Shown: one piece after another, positions 1-10,991 of the stretch
How the letters are laid out: each line of letters begins with the position of its first letter
Numbering within the stretch: position 1 is the first letter of the stretch
Assembly (NCBI GenBank): GCA_016098155.1
Contig: JAAAJB010000169.1
Span: 1-58,445, forward strand
Reading direction: 5' to 3'
Length of the DNA: 58,445 nt
Source of the DNA: Actinomortierella ambigua
Lineage: Eukaryota > Mortierellomycota > Mortierellomycetes > Mortierellales > Mortierellaceae
Notes under the pieces: generated by a model
Told to the model about the DNA's origin: nothing
Database searches by the model: none
The model's input: the letters and a program-made list of their open reading frames with translations, nothing else
Translations under genes and position numbers: made by a program

Positions 1-355
1 AAAAAAAAAAAAAAAAAAAAAAAAACCAGCTCCACTACGCATGTTGCTACCTTGTTTAGCGATTTTTTTTGACAGCTTACCCCTCTTGGCGCTAGTCTTT
101 CTTCCTCTTCGAAGATGTGCCACGAGCATCGCCAGCTTGTATTACCCACTCTAAGGTGTACAGACAATGAAATAAGGTGCACGTAGGATTGTCAATACTA
201 ACCCAGTTCAGAAATTCATTGAAGAGAATGGAAGGAGGTATCAAAAAGGACCAGCCTTTGATTCTTAACATTCTATGGATTCTAAATATTCAATGGAAGT
301 GGTATTGGCTTTGGTGGCTGGGGGGGAGGTATCAGCGAAATATGAAGCGGATGTT

Positions 356-1152
356 TTAGAGCATGTAAGCAACGGACATAACAACGCCAGCAGCAGCAAC
401 GATGAGAGAGCCCTTGTTGACGCCAGCAGAGCTGTCCGCATTGGCAGTGGATCCTTCAGAGTTGGGCTTGTTCAAGGAGGCAGGGCGAGAGGCACCAGTT
501 GGGGTAGGGACAGAGACAGTTGATGATGTGGCGCCAGAAGGGGCAGGGGCAGGGGCAGGGGCGGATGGTGTGCCGGCACCATCAGCATCGACCTTGGGGG
601 GAACAGGTGGAACGGATGGTGAGCCGTTACCAGGAGCTCCGCCCTTGGGGGGAGGAGGAGTAGTGGAAGGGGCGGGTGGTGAGCCGGCACCAGGACCGTC
701 AACCTTAGGGGCCAGGGTACCAACAGGAAGCTGACCACTGTAGGTAACTTTCCCGTTGTAGTAAAAACTGGTGGGTGTAGGAAGCAACTCGTCGGGCATA
801 TCGAGAGGAATTGAGGGATTATCGACACAAATTGGATGCTCAACATCCAAGTTCTTGCAATCTTTGCGCAATTTTTCGTTCCACTTCAGCAAGTGGGCAA
901 AAGTGGTGCCATATTTTGCGGCAAACGGGTCGCAAGGAACCTCGCCCTCTGTTTTTTGTTGAAGGCAAAGTATGTTAGTGCACCAGCAGCTATGACTTGG
1001 ATTCCTTTGTGGTCTACTCTTTAGGCAGTGGCCGAGTAAAACTTACCCATGATCATGACAAGTCTTTTGCAGCCAGGTCTGGGTCTGGGGACGACAGCAA
1101 GGGCTGACGAGGCAACAGCTGCGAGGATGACGAGGGTGGTAGGGAACTTCAT
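356..1152 (-). CDS. LysM-like, probably GPI-anchored cell-surface protein
   Basis: Two exons, complement(join(356..948,1047..1152)), 232 residues, joined in phase 1 across a 98-base GTAAGT...CAG intron. The N-terminus is a classic signal peptide (hydrophobic run ending SSALA). Exon 2 opens with a LysM-like stretch: Cys-Asp-Pro-Phe, then the alternation Tyr-Gly-Thr-Thr...Leu-Leu-Lys-Trp-Asn, then a Cys-Lys-Asn-Leu-Asp...Cys-Val-Asp end. It matches the Cys-containing fungal LysM consensus (peptidoglycan/chitin-oligomer binding) but is compact. A long Pro/Ser/Ala/Gly linker follows, then a small-residue region and a terminal hydrophobic segment ending in Met-Leu, as expected of a GPI attachment signal. 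Likely role: cell-wall or secreted glycan-binding surface protein (inference). There is a single LysM copy and no catalytic domain. The LysM call rests on pattern, so it is moderate; secretion is better supported. Confidence 0.72.
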
Positions 1153-2287
1153 GATGATGATGATATGTGAAGTTTATGGTGTGTGAGGTGAGGGTGGGTG
1201 AACGGTGGGGGGTGGGCGATACGAAATGGGAGGGAGTGTCAGATGTTACCAGTGGTAATGGAAGGGGAGAGGGTGTCTGAAGAGAAAAAAATGAAAGGCA
1301 GGGGGGTGGGTCAGGTTAAATAGCTACCACTATTCAGCACGGGAATATCGAAAGGGGAGTAGACGAGTCCATCATGGGTCGCTCACTCTGTCATTCATTT
1401 GATAGGAAGAGTGGAGAGCGGGACACAGAGAGCATCGTCAGGTCACTAGCGAGTGTACTCCATTGACTCTGGCTCATTTTACTTGCACGAGCTCTCTTGT
1501 TTGGTCAATAATATGAAGGAGAAATCGATTGGCACAACGCCTAGTGAGCAAAAAATAGCATTCATTCGGGCTGACCAGGTAAGAACATATCGCTCAATTT
1601 TGTTTCCCGAGGGTGGTCTTGTGTGTACCCCCTTTCTTCTCATATGACTCCCCTCTCTTCCTCACCTCAAACAATGCAGGCAGACATGGCAATCTCATTC
1701 ATCTTTGTCATGGCAAGATGTCAGCATGGAGGGGGGGGGAGGGAGAGATGAGCATGGCATCAGTAAGATGAACTCACAACACAATCCTCGATTTTTCCAC
1801 TGCGTGAACCTAATTCGAGTTAGTCAACACAAGCTAATTATATCCAACCCACCCTCCTCCTTCTCTCAGTGGGTATGGACAAAGAGACATCATCGTATGT
1901 GTTCTACTCCTGCAGGACCAAGGACGAAGTAGAACATGAACGGTCCCCGCTCACAGGTGGATTGGTATGGTCTACATACTGCGCTACAACAGCATTCTTG
2001 GGGGTGACAAATCTTCGTCGGCTGCAGGGCCTTCGTGACACCAGGCACAGTGCAAACACCTGTCTCCTTCCCCCACCTGTTGTCATCGACAGTTTAAACT
2101 CAGGCAAATGCACTAACTACACTTCGCGGTACATAACATGAGTGTACTGTACTTTCACCCGGCATCAATAGGAGCTCACCAAGCGTTCACGATGGGGTCG
2201 GGAAGAAGGTTACATTTAAACGTCCTAAAAAAATGATATATGTATTGTTTCCGAGCCCCACAATCGCAACATTCTTCGCTGAAACAA
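1153..2287. other. Intergenic region, no supported gene
   Basis: About 1.1 kb between the start of the LysM-like gene and the 3' end of the MYND gene. It holds the presumed promoter of the LysM-like gene next to its start and short chance frames only. No RNA gene or repeat was recognised. Confidence 0.6.
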
Positions 2288-5200
2288 CTATATTCCGCCT
2301 ATCAACGCTGCATGACATCCTGTAGCGCGGTGCGCCTCCATATCCGCCACACGGCAATCGCGGTTGCAATAACGGGTCGTCTTGCAAACACACAGTGGCA
2401 TCTGCGTTCCCTTCTTGCCACAATGCCCACACGTCGACAGTGTCACTTGTGTCGGGTTCTTGGGCGGCTGACCGAACACTAGCCCGCTCGCCTTGGGCCG
2501 GTTCGGTTGCTGTACCTTGGGATGGTGAAGGTGGCGGTGATGGTGATGGTGGAGGTGGTGGTAGTGGTGACTGGGTTGTAGCTGAGGCATCGAGTGTGCA
2601 TGGCCGCCTAGGGCTGGCCGACGAGAGAATAGCGACGACGATGTTGCCCCTGTGGTCACCACCTGTGTCAATCGAGACTCTGCCTTGCTCAGCAGGCTGG
2701 GCTCTGTCTGGATACGTAGCGCACGAGAGTTCTGGGCGTAGCCTTTGATTGAACCGTCTGCTGAGACCCGCCCTCGGCTCCGCGACCGACTCTTGCGACT
2801 CTTGCTCGATCCGACAGAGCGCGAGAAGGATGGAGACTGGTGATAACCCTCGTCCTTCACGTGTGTCTTCGGCGTAGATGAAGCAGTAGATGATGTAGGA
2901 GACGGCAAAGGCGGGGCAGGATCCTCCTCATGAGCACTTGCCCTTCGAGCCTCTCTCTCAGCTGCAAGTACAGGAGCACCTTCATACACTGTTGGCTTGC
3001 GTCTGGATTCCATGGCGAGGCTTGCTATCCGGATAGCAGCCTCTAAAACCTGAGCGTCACTGGCCATGACATGATGATGTTGTTGCGTTGAGGCAGAATT
3101 ATGATCGCCTTCAGCAGACAAAGGGCAGACCGAGTTTGTCTCAGTAGTTGATATGGTGGAAGGTGTTGAGATATCGAAAGCTTGATACAGGGTAGCCGAG
3201 GAGGAGTGAATAGAGTTGATAGATGCACCACTGCTGCAAGAGGTGGAGGTGCCAGCGGCATCCCTTTTCTGCTGGAGATCCATCTCTTGACAGTGCCGCA
3301 TCAGCTCCGCAGCCTTTCGTTGCAAAGTATCGACCTGAATCCTGCCTGTCTTGGGCATTATTTCGCTGCATACAGCATACGCCTGAGCGCCATACTTGTA
3401 CTCATGTCGTTGGTGATGCACCCAGCCAAGCATAGACATGATCCTGATACGCATCGCGCGGCAAAACGTCAAGTCGAGCGCTTGCTGGCCTGGAGTAAGG
3501 TTGGCACCACGGTGGTGAGACCCACTGCGCACAGAAGAAGCGGTGCTATGTCGAAGAGGTCGGGAAGGAGCAGGTGAAGATCCCCGCTTGACTGAGTTGG
3601 CTGTCGATGCCACTTCATCATCAGCATCTGAGAACTGGAGCGGTTGGATCAATAGCAACAGCCCTGGCGATGCTTGAAGACCAGCATCGTCCTGACTTTT
3701 GCCGCTAATGAACTCTCTTGGACTGCCGGTGGGAGCAATTGCACCGAGACTCGACTGCTGCAATAGTGTCTCCTGACGCTCCTGTTTGTGGTGCTCATCT
3801 GCCTCGCTAGCAAGCTCGTGGGCAATCCACTGCAGCATTGCGATCGCGTCCAGAACAATGGGCTCGTCCAGACCGAGCACGCCTTTCTGGATCATCTGGC
3901 ACAGCCTCTGGACAATATCTTCGATCTCGCCCGTGGCTTGCCCTCGCTGCTCCGGATCGAGCTCTTCTTCACTGCTGTCTGCATCCGAATCATCCTCACC
4001 ATCGAGAAATGACTCTACATCGGACTCATCTCCATCGTCGTCACTTTCACCACTTCCGGAGATCTCGCTTCCGCTTTCATCGTCGTCCTCACTCTCACCA
4101 CCAAGCGCCAAGTTGTCGTCAGTCATGGCACCCTGGCGAGAATGATGGTGGGCAGACTCTCCAGAATCTTGGCTTCTTGATTCCATCTGACCCCTGCGCC
4201 AGAATCGACTAGAGCCATCAGCAAAAAATGACTCTATCAAATCTCGTCGTCTTGACTTTTCTTCGGAGCTAGATGCCGAGGTAGGCGAGGTTGGCTGCGA
4301 GTGAGTATGGCTCGTGGGTGACTGCTGCTGCTCACAGGTGGCATAAATAGTCTGCAACAGGGGCTCGAGGTTCATCAGGGAGCTAACAATTGGGTCAGAT
4401 GAGACATTGGCTTGGGGCCACCGCTTACGAGCCCAAATCTGGAGTGCGTGAATCAATGCACGGGTCGCCCGAGTGTCGCTACGCACCAGACCTCGCTCCT
4501 GCTTGGCTGCAGTGTAAAGGGCGTAGAGAGAATTGCAAGCCTGAACTGACTCGTGCTCGCAGACAGCTTCGAGATACAGAGCCAGGGCTTGAGGGTATCG
4601 ATGAGAAATGTAGTGCGACTGGGCCTCAAACAACAGATCGGCCAGGCTCTTGCGAGGCTGTGCTGTTGTCAGCCGTCTGTTTTGTCCTCGTATCCGTTTT
4701 GCTTCGCCCCGATTGGAGCGTAAGGACAAAGTGGGTGTGCCGTGAGGAGTAGACGTCGTAGTGTTGGTGGTTATTGGGGTGATGCTGGTCATGGACGCAA
4801 AAATGGACAGTGGCCGCTTGGTCTTGCCGTGACTGGCCCGACTCTTGGCTAGCGAAGAGTGGCGATGGTGGTCGTTGGGAGACGATGCAGCTACCGAAGA
4901 GCGAAAGAGGAGGCTGTCTTCCATGAAGGACTGTGCGAGATGAACAAGCGACGAAGTCGAGCGGGACCTCAGTCTAGGAGTGTTTGAACCTGCTGTCGAA
5001 GAGTGCAATGCCTTCTGGTGCCCATGTCGGCGTCGTGTACGATGATCATTGCTTGATGCTTGATTAGACTCCATTAGCGGTTGTAGGTTGTCTTGCCGCC
5101 CCTGATGCTGAGGGTCGTAAGGCAAGGAAGTGGAACTCTCCAACTGTTGCCAACGTTGGTGTCTCAGTGGCCGCTGCTGCTGAAATGCGGAAACTGACGA

Positions 5201-6007
5201 CAAGAGCGCTATAGAACTACCGGGAAACAAAGACGGTGGCTCCAGGCTGCCCGGATCAAAGGACCGAGATCGAGCAAAAGGCCAGGGTGCCGATCGCGAG
5301 GAGGGCGGGAGGCGTGAGAACAGCGAGGACGAAGGAGTCAAAAGAATGCCCGGACGATACGTCTCGCCAGCGATGGATTGGAAAGAGAGCACACTACCAG
5401 CAGGCGAGGCAAGGGGAGGAGCACCGAGCAGCGAGGGCGACGAGGTAGAGCGCTTGAGAACAGGGTAGCTTGTCGTGTTTAGGCAATGCTCTATAGCAAC
5501 GTCAAAGTGAGGAACGGACAGTCGGAGAGAGGGGAGAGATGGGGCTGGAGGAAGAGAGTCGGAGGAGATGGGATGGGGAGTGAGAATGAGAGGAGAAGTA
5601 CAATCTGGGGAGGAAGGATGGGAAGATGGGGGTGAATTAGATGCGCAACAGGAGGAATGAGATGTGGTGACGGACAAAGAGGAGGAGGGGAGAATGAGTG
5701 GTGGTGGTGGTGTCGGTGGTGGCACACACCCACAAGGGTTCTTCGATTTCTTTAAGGTACGTGCGATTGGACCATGCGTGCCGTGCTGAATGGTGCTTAT
5801 CAGCTGCACCATCTTTTCATCCAGCAGCTGCTCGCCAGTGCTACTCGCGACCACACCTTGGCTCAATACTGCTGTTGTTACTGCTGGTTGGTCATGCTGC
5901 TGACACTGCTGCTGCTGCTGTTGCTGTAGCTGCTGCCATCGGGCAAGCTCTTGATCAACAACACTCATGGTTCCCATTAGGCAAGCTATCGTGCAAAGCG
6001 GATGCAA
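2288..6007 (-). CDS. Large MYND-type zinc-finger protein with Sel1/TPR-like helical region
   Basis: Single open frame of 1239 residues. The C-terminus (about 1193-1231) is a MYND-like finger with Cys1193, Cys1196, Cys1206, Cys1208, Cys1214, Cys1218, His1226 and Cys1231. The central pair is spaced C-x-C rather than the usual C-x2-C, a mild departure. Around residues 440-530 there is an alanine/leucine-rich helical stretch (SLADLLFEAQSHY...ALALYLEA) like a tetratricopeptide/Sel1 helix pair, and a second stretch lies near 860-930. The rest is low complexity: poly-Gln near the start, Ser/Pro-rich, an acidic Asp/Glu/Ser block (about 620-680), and a His-rich run just before the finger. MYND fingers bind proline-rich partner peptides, so a regulatory scaffold is likely; the partner is unknown. 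Met1, Met11 and Met14 are alternative starts. Gene real: high confidence. Function: open. Confidence 0.82.
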   Translation of the reverse strand: MHPLCTIACLMGTMSVVDQELARWQQLQQQQQQQCQQHDQPAVTTAVLSQGVVASSTGEQLLDEKMVQLISTIQHGTHGPIARTLKKSKNPCGCVPPPTPPPPLILPSSSLSVTTSHSSCCASNSPPSSHPSSPDCTSPLILTPHPISSDSLPPAPSLPSLRLSVPHFDVAIEHCLNTTSYPVLKRSTSSPSLLGAPPLASPAGSVLSFQSIAGETYRPGILLTPSSSLFSRLPPSSRSAPWPFARSRSFDPGSLEPPSLFPGSSIALLSSVSAFQQQRPLRHQRWQQLESSTSLPYDPQHQGRQDNLQPLMESNQASSNDHRTRRRHGHQKALHSSTAGSNTPRLRSRSTSSLVHLAQSFMEDSLLFRSSVAASSPNDHHRHSSLAKSRASHGKTKRPLSIFASMTSITPITTNTTTSTPHGTPTLSLRSNRGEAKRIRGQNRRLTTAQPRKSLADLLFEAQSHYISHRYPQALALYLEAVCEHESVQACNSLYALYTAAKQERGLVRSDTRATRALIHALQIWARKRWPQANVSSDPIVSSLMNLEPLLQTIYATCEQQQSPTSHTHSQPTSPTSASSSEEKSRRRDLIESFFADGSSRFWRRGQMESRSQDSGESAHHHSRQGAMTDDNLALGGESEDDDESGSEISGSGESDDDGDESDVESFLDGEDDSDADSSEEELDPEQRGQATGEIEDIVQRLCQMIQKGVLGLDEPIVLDAIAMLQWIAHELASEADEHHKQERQETLLQQSSLGAIAPTGSPREFISGKSQDDAGLQASPGLLLLIQPLQFSDADDEVASTANSVKRGSSPAPSRPLRHSTASSVRSGSHHRGANLTPGQQALDLTFCRAMRIRIMSMLGWVHHQRHEYKYGAQAYAVCSEIMPKTGRIQVDTLQRKAAELMRHCQEMDLQQKRDAAGTSTSCSSGASINSIHSSSATLYQAFDISTPSTISTTETNSVCPLSAEGDHNSASTQQHHHVMASDAQVLEAAIRIASLAMESRRKPTVYEGAPVLAAEREARRASAHEEDPAPPLPSPTSSTASSTPKTHVKDEGYHQSPSFSRSVGSSKSRKSRSRSRGRVSADGSIKGYAQNSRALRIQTEPSLLSKAESRLTQVVTTGATSSSLFSRRPALGGHAHSMPQLQPSHHYHHLHHHHHRHLHHPKVQQPNRPKASGLVFGQPPKNPTQVTLSTCGHCGKKGTQMPLCVCKTTRYCNRDCRVADMEAHRATGCHAALIGGI

Positions 6008-7746
6008 AGGGCGTGAGTCAAGGAAACTATGTCGTCTTCCTCACATACACCTCTTTCCCTCCTCCCTCCATTTTTCTCTTCTTCCCCACGATTCCCATCG
6101 AATAGCCTGCCTCTAAGAGCAGACGGCAGTACTCGCCTTGTTAACCACTATCCTGTGGCACATTGGTTTTCTCATCGACAAGAATAACAGCAATGAACAC
6201 ATGAAAAAGAAAAAAATACCTCAAACAAAATAGAATACCCTTCCCCTTCCTCCTCCGCTTCCTTCTCCTCAAACTCCTCTTACTCCTTCTTTCTTCTTCG
6301 CTCCTTCCTTTACTTTGCCTATCCATTTATCAGTCACTCTCGCTCATTCTTTCTCTTTCTCTCCAGCAGATGAGAAGGATGGGCGGTGTGGTATCATTGA
6401 CCCGCTCTCTTTGACGCATCATCCCAGTCATTTGGCTCTCCAGCTGGGTGTGTTCGGTTTGATGCCAGAGTGTGCCTCCTAAAACCCACCGTCGCCCTAC
6501 TCCTGCTTGCCGGTGCTGGTGGCGAGAGGAGATCAGAACGGAGAGGAGAGGATTCGATGACTCGTCCGGTTGCGCTGATCCAGTCCACTCAGCTGCGATC
6601 ACAGCCCAACGTGCGTCCTGGTCATAAGTCCCCAATTGTCCTTTTCAGGACAGGTCTTTTCGGCCTCCGCTGCCCATCGTGCTTCGTTCTCACCAACATA
6701 AACCTTGCACTGCATATCTTGCCAGAAAAAAAAATGTTATTGTGTTTTACCTTATACTTTGGATTACAAACAATGGGCGTGTCTTCGTAATTGATGAATT
6801 GATGAGAAACAAAAAAGCTAGAATGGGAGCTGGAAGTGAAAAAAAGAATGAGGGATTGAAAAAAAAGAAGTGCAGAATTGAGAAGCAGGGGTGTCTTCAC
6901 TCGGCTTCCCGAGGCTTGTTTGTTTGCTTCCTGCTGGCAATGCCGACGCTGTTGTTAGCCAAAAATGGGCTTGACAGAAGACGGAGGGACGAGGTGGTCC
7001 ACAAAAGGGGGGGGGGGAGGTGTGCACGAAGCTGCAGATTTCTTTCCAACCTGTGAGGTCGAATGGGGAAGCGATAAAATGATTTGTCGGCAGAGTGAGT
7101 GGGGGGCACGCGAGTTGATTTCCTTTCTCGTACACGGGAATGGACTTGTTGTGTTCGAACAAAGAACAAAGATATGCAAAGGAGACAAAAGCAAGTTCTC
7201 TAGACCTTTCCGGTCTGGCACAGAATGCGGGGCATTTGCCTGTCTTTGGGATGTAGATGTGGTGTGGACGCATACATGCCAGGTCAAGAATCTGTCACGC
7301 ATCTGATTCACTCCAAGAGTGAGCATCCAATCCCTGGTATCAGTGAAACCCCTCTCCTCCTCCTCTTCCTCCTCCTTCCCCCTTCCAGCTTACTGCGTTC
7401 AACGCATCACACAGCAAACAACGCTAACATAGATTGAAGGTGTTATTGGTATATTCCTCTTGCAGGATGGCGTTTTTTTTTCTTTCCTTTTCTTATCCAC
7501 AAAATGGGGGGCTCAATGAAAACAAAGACATACTGACGGTGGGAGAGAGAGAGAAGAGCAACTATACAGTCCTCCCCTTTCCTCGTGCGCTGTTGCATTG
7601 TTATCCATAAAAAATCCTGGTATTAACCGGCGACTCTGTGGACTCTCCTTTTTTCATCTCTCCGTTATCCACGTCGCTCGGTGCCTCATCACTTTTTTTT
7701 CCCCTCTTGTGTCTTAAGCGGCTGCCTACTCAATTAGCTGCCTCAA
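6008..7746. other. Intergenic region, pyrimidine-rich, no supported gene
   Basis: About 1.7 kb between two minus-strand genes, rich in CT/TC tracts with several A and G homopolymers. Frames here are short and of unnatural composition. It holds the promoter of the MYND gene and the 3' flank of the coiled-coil gene. No RNA gene was recognised. Confidence 0.55.
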
Positions 7747-9601
7747 TTAGCTGCAAAAGACCTTGGCGCGGCCGACAACCACTCCGTTGGAGTCTACAAA
7801 GCAAGGGAAAACGCAGACCTTGACCTTGCCACCATCTCTGCTCTTGTGTGCGGGGACCATCTTCTCAGCGTCAAAGTCTGTGTCCGCAGGAATGGGTGTG
7901 GCCTTGATCTCAGCGTTCTGGCTGCGCATCGTCAAGCTCAAGTCGATGGCCTTCGTCACCAGATCCAGTACCTACAGAGGAGAGGTATGACGAGTAAGGT
8001 GAGTAAAAATGTTCTGAGGACAGGTGAACCATTGTACTTTGTTGGTGGTGATAAAGCTGAACGGCACTTTTCTCCTCATCTCCATTGCACTAAAGTACCT
8101 TTTGCTGTCCGGTCCAGTTGTTATAGAGCATCTCAAGTTTCTTCTCAATCTCACCCGCAATACGCTTCGCCTCGCTTTGAGCATGGGCTTGCGCAATAGG
8201 TGCCTTGGCGGACATGAAGCAGACCTGTTGACGGAAGCGGACAGCTTGCTCGCCAAAGTTGTTGTTGGTCATCCATGAGTGGATCTGGTCAAATTGGTCG
8301 CCCAGCTCAAAGCCAACATAGGTTGGCTTTTGGAAAATGTCCTCGAGCAGCGAGTCCATGATGTACTTCTCAAGAAACATGTTGAGAATGTATGGCTGGG
8401 TGTTGCCAAACTTGTACTTTTTCTTGACAAGTGCCTGGGCTGCCTCCATCTTGAGGTTGACCGCCCGATCGCCCGACGACGACTTTGTGAGCTGTAGGAT
8501 GGCCGCCTGCAAAATACGGATCTTTTGTTCGATGGTCGAGTGATCGTCATCTGTGGCACGGATTTGGCGAACATCGTTCAGGTACTTGGAGCGCAAGTCG
8601 TCCATCTCCTTCTCGCGCTTGTTGACCTGCTCTTGCAGGGCCAAGCGATCCTGCACGACCTGATTGTACATGGCATTCAGGTCGCGGAACTCTTGCGACT
8701 TTTGCGTCAGCGTGGTCCGCAGCTGGTTTACCTTGGCCTGTGATGACTCTTGCGACTTCTTCCAGCTTTGAATCTCGTCTTGCAGCTTGCGGACGTCGGG
8801 TGTCAGAGCAAGCGACTCGCCAGAACCATTGCTGTTCTTGGTGACGCCATTCTGGGATCCCAAGTCTCCTCCGCCGTTCAGATGGCCATTGCCAGGTGGC
8901 TGTTGACCAGGCGGCGCCAGATGAACGGGGCCGCTGGCGAGGATGGGCGTTCCATTCTGGTCGTAGCTCACACCACTGGACTGGCCATAATACTGGTCCT
9001 GCTGCTGCTGTTGTTGTTGCTGCTGCTGCTGGCTCGAGTCATAATCCTCGGCCATCCCCCCAGGCCGCTGAGCGTCGTTAGCGTAGTGGTTCTGCATCAT
9101 CGGATTGGACATGAGGTTATCACCATAAGAGCCCTGCTGATATGGCGGCTGCTGTTGCATGGAAGGCGGTGCAAGCATGGCGGTGGAATTGACAGAGGCA
9201 GTATCGGAGTCTCTGGGGGGAGGCTGAGAGTATGGCTGGTATGGCTGCTGTTGCTGTTGGTATTGCTGTTGCTGGTACAATTGCTGCTGCTGTGGATCCA
9301 AGGTAAGCTGCTCAAAGCTGTGGGACAAGTTGGGGTTGTGAGAGTTGTGAGTGCTCTGAGGACTGCTATTGCCTGTTGAGCCTGGCTGGGAGGAGTTGAT
9401 GTGGTTGGGGTAGATGGCACTATTGGTGCTGGAGGTAGGCTGGTTGGATTTGGTGCGTGGGGGGATCTGGATGCCTGTGGCGGATGACGTGCTCTGGACA
9501 GCGCGGGGTCGAGTGCCCGAGGAAGAAGCTGGCGGTGCGGCGGTGGAGGGAGGGGGCTGAGCCTGGTCGTCTTGCTTTTTCTTGTTGCGAAAGAAATTCA
9601 T
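7747..9601 (-). CDS. Coiled-coil protein with poly-Gln region; conserved-looking C-terminus, function unknown
   Basis: Two exons, complement(join(7747..7971,8099..9601)), 575 residues, phase 0, with a 127-base intron. I chose the start MNFFRNKKK at 9601 because the upstream in-frame extension has an unnatural Pro/Ser/His composition typical of a 5' leader. Layout: a short basic N-terminus; about 230 residues rich in Ser, Pro, Gln and Asn with several Gln runs; a heptad-bearing coiled coil of roughly 100 residues (KLQDEIQSWKK...LRSKYLNDVRQ); then a globular region with many Tyr, Phe and Trp residues that runs across the splice and ends in a compact Val/Phe-rich motif (VCVFPCFVDSNG...KVFC). I do not recognise the family. 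The layout (disordered head, coiled coil, conserved tail) suggests a cytoplasmic adaptor or trafficking protein, but that is only a guess. Confidence 0.82.
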
Positions 9602-10991
9602 GACAGGAGGAAGGAAAGAAAGATGGAAGGAAGAGGGGAGGTCGGGAGGTGATGATGGGAATCGTGGGCTGTACGAGCTGTGAACAGGGGCGGACTGGGA
9701 GAGGGCGAGACGGGAGACGTGCAGGTGTACAAGCAGGTGAGCGCGCGGGTAAGCGAGGAGGAATAAAAAAAAAGAAGAGCAGAAAGAGGGTTCAGGCGAA
9801 GTATGCCGTGGTGGTTTGGTGCGAGATGAGATTGATGGAAAAGGAGGCAAGCGGACGAAGCGAGAAATTGTTAGATGGACAATCTGTTCCTGCAATTGGA
9901 TTGTGATGCTTCTCTTTCCCTCTCTCTCTCTCTCACTCTCTCTCTCCTCTTGCTGGCTTAATTGTGTGTGCTCTCGCTCTTACTCTCGACTCTTGCGTTC
10001 AGGAAAAGAAAGAATAGGGAGAAGAATGAGGCATTCGCTAATCGCTGGAAAGAGTGAGTGAGAGAGAGAAAAAAGCCAGTTGCTGAGGAAGGGCGAAGGG
10101 GGTTGGCTGCGAGGTGTGGACCTTTGGTTGTAATGAATGACAAGATGGAGATGGCGCTTTTGTGTCTATTCCTTCTTCTTGCTTTGGGGTGGGGGTTGTT
10201 GTTGGTAACAAGTGCTGCTGTTGGAGGAAGGGCCGTGGGCGAGGCGGACAGACAGGATGTTGAGAGCAGCAAAACGAGAGGCGGCGCAGATTGTGCCTCA
10301 CTCCTCCTCCTCCTCCTCCTTGTTCCAACACACATATACATACACAATCCAACTTCTTTTCCCTCCAGTCGCTGCCCCCTCTATGGCCTTCACTGCCTTC
10401 TTTCTACAGCCGCATGAAAGAAAACAAGCTCGTGGCTATTTGAATGGATGTGCAACGCCTACTACCCCTAGCTCTGCACCGCAAGGAGACAGGGAGAGAG
10501 ATGGAAAAGACAGGGAGGGAGAGGATATTTGTCGAGGCAATTTATTGGCTGTGGACCCTGGCCTTTCCTCCTGAGCACATTGTGAGGGGGGCCACTGCCA
10601 TTCTCTGTGTCGAGGGGAGAGAGCAACGGCAAATTGCATATTGAGAATACCCAGCTCGCAGATTTCAAATTCCTCTTGGGAATGTCAGGACAACCGCTTT
10701 GTAACTCAAAGACTCCAAGCATCAACAGTTTGCTGCGTGTAGCTCGCAAGAATGGCTATATTCGTTCAAGTGAGTCCCTGCTCTCAGAATCAACGCCCTA
10801 GATGAGGCTGAGTAAGCGCTCTGCACGGTTGAAGCCCATCTCTTCACCTTGCAGGTAAAAGTCCTCTTTTATGAATATAAATATCATTTCCTCAAGTTAC
10901 GTGGTGCCTTTTTTTCTAAACTCATAGTCGAATTTGACCTTTGTACTCTAGTACACCTATATCCGCCTTCTCTATAATTCTTGAGGGTACT
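9602..10991. other. Intergenic region with CT tracts, no supported gene
   Basis: About 1.4 kb holding the promoter and 5' leader of the coiled-coil gene (a CT-rich run sits near 9911-9950) and the 3' flank of the broken kelch gene. Small frames only. Confidence 0.55.

Noticed and set aside
1..25. A25 run as a poly(A) tail or retroposon end
   Set aside because: Sits at the very edge of the window with nothing to show an inserted element; probably a homopolymer or contig end.
402..734. 110-codon plus-strand frame opposite the LysM-like gene
   Set aside because: Gly/Ala/Pro-rich antisense of the Pro-rich stalk.
9602..9895. N-terminal extension of the coiled-coil protein
   Set aside because: Pro/Ser/His-rich translation of CT-rich leader; the MNFFRNKKK start is more natural.
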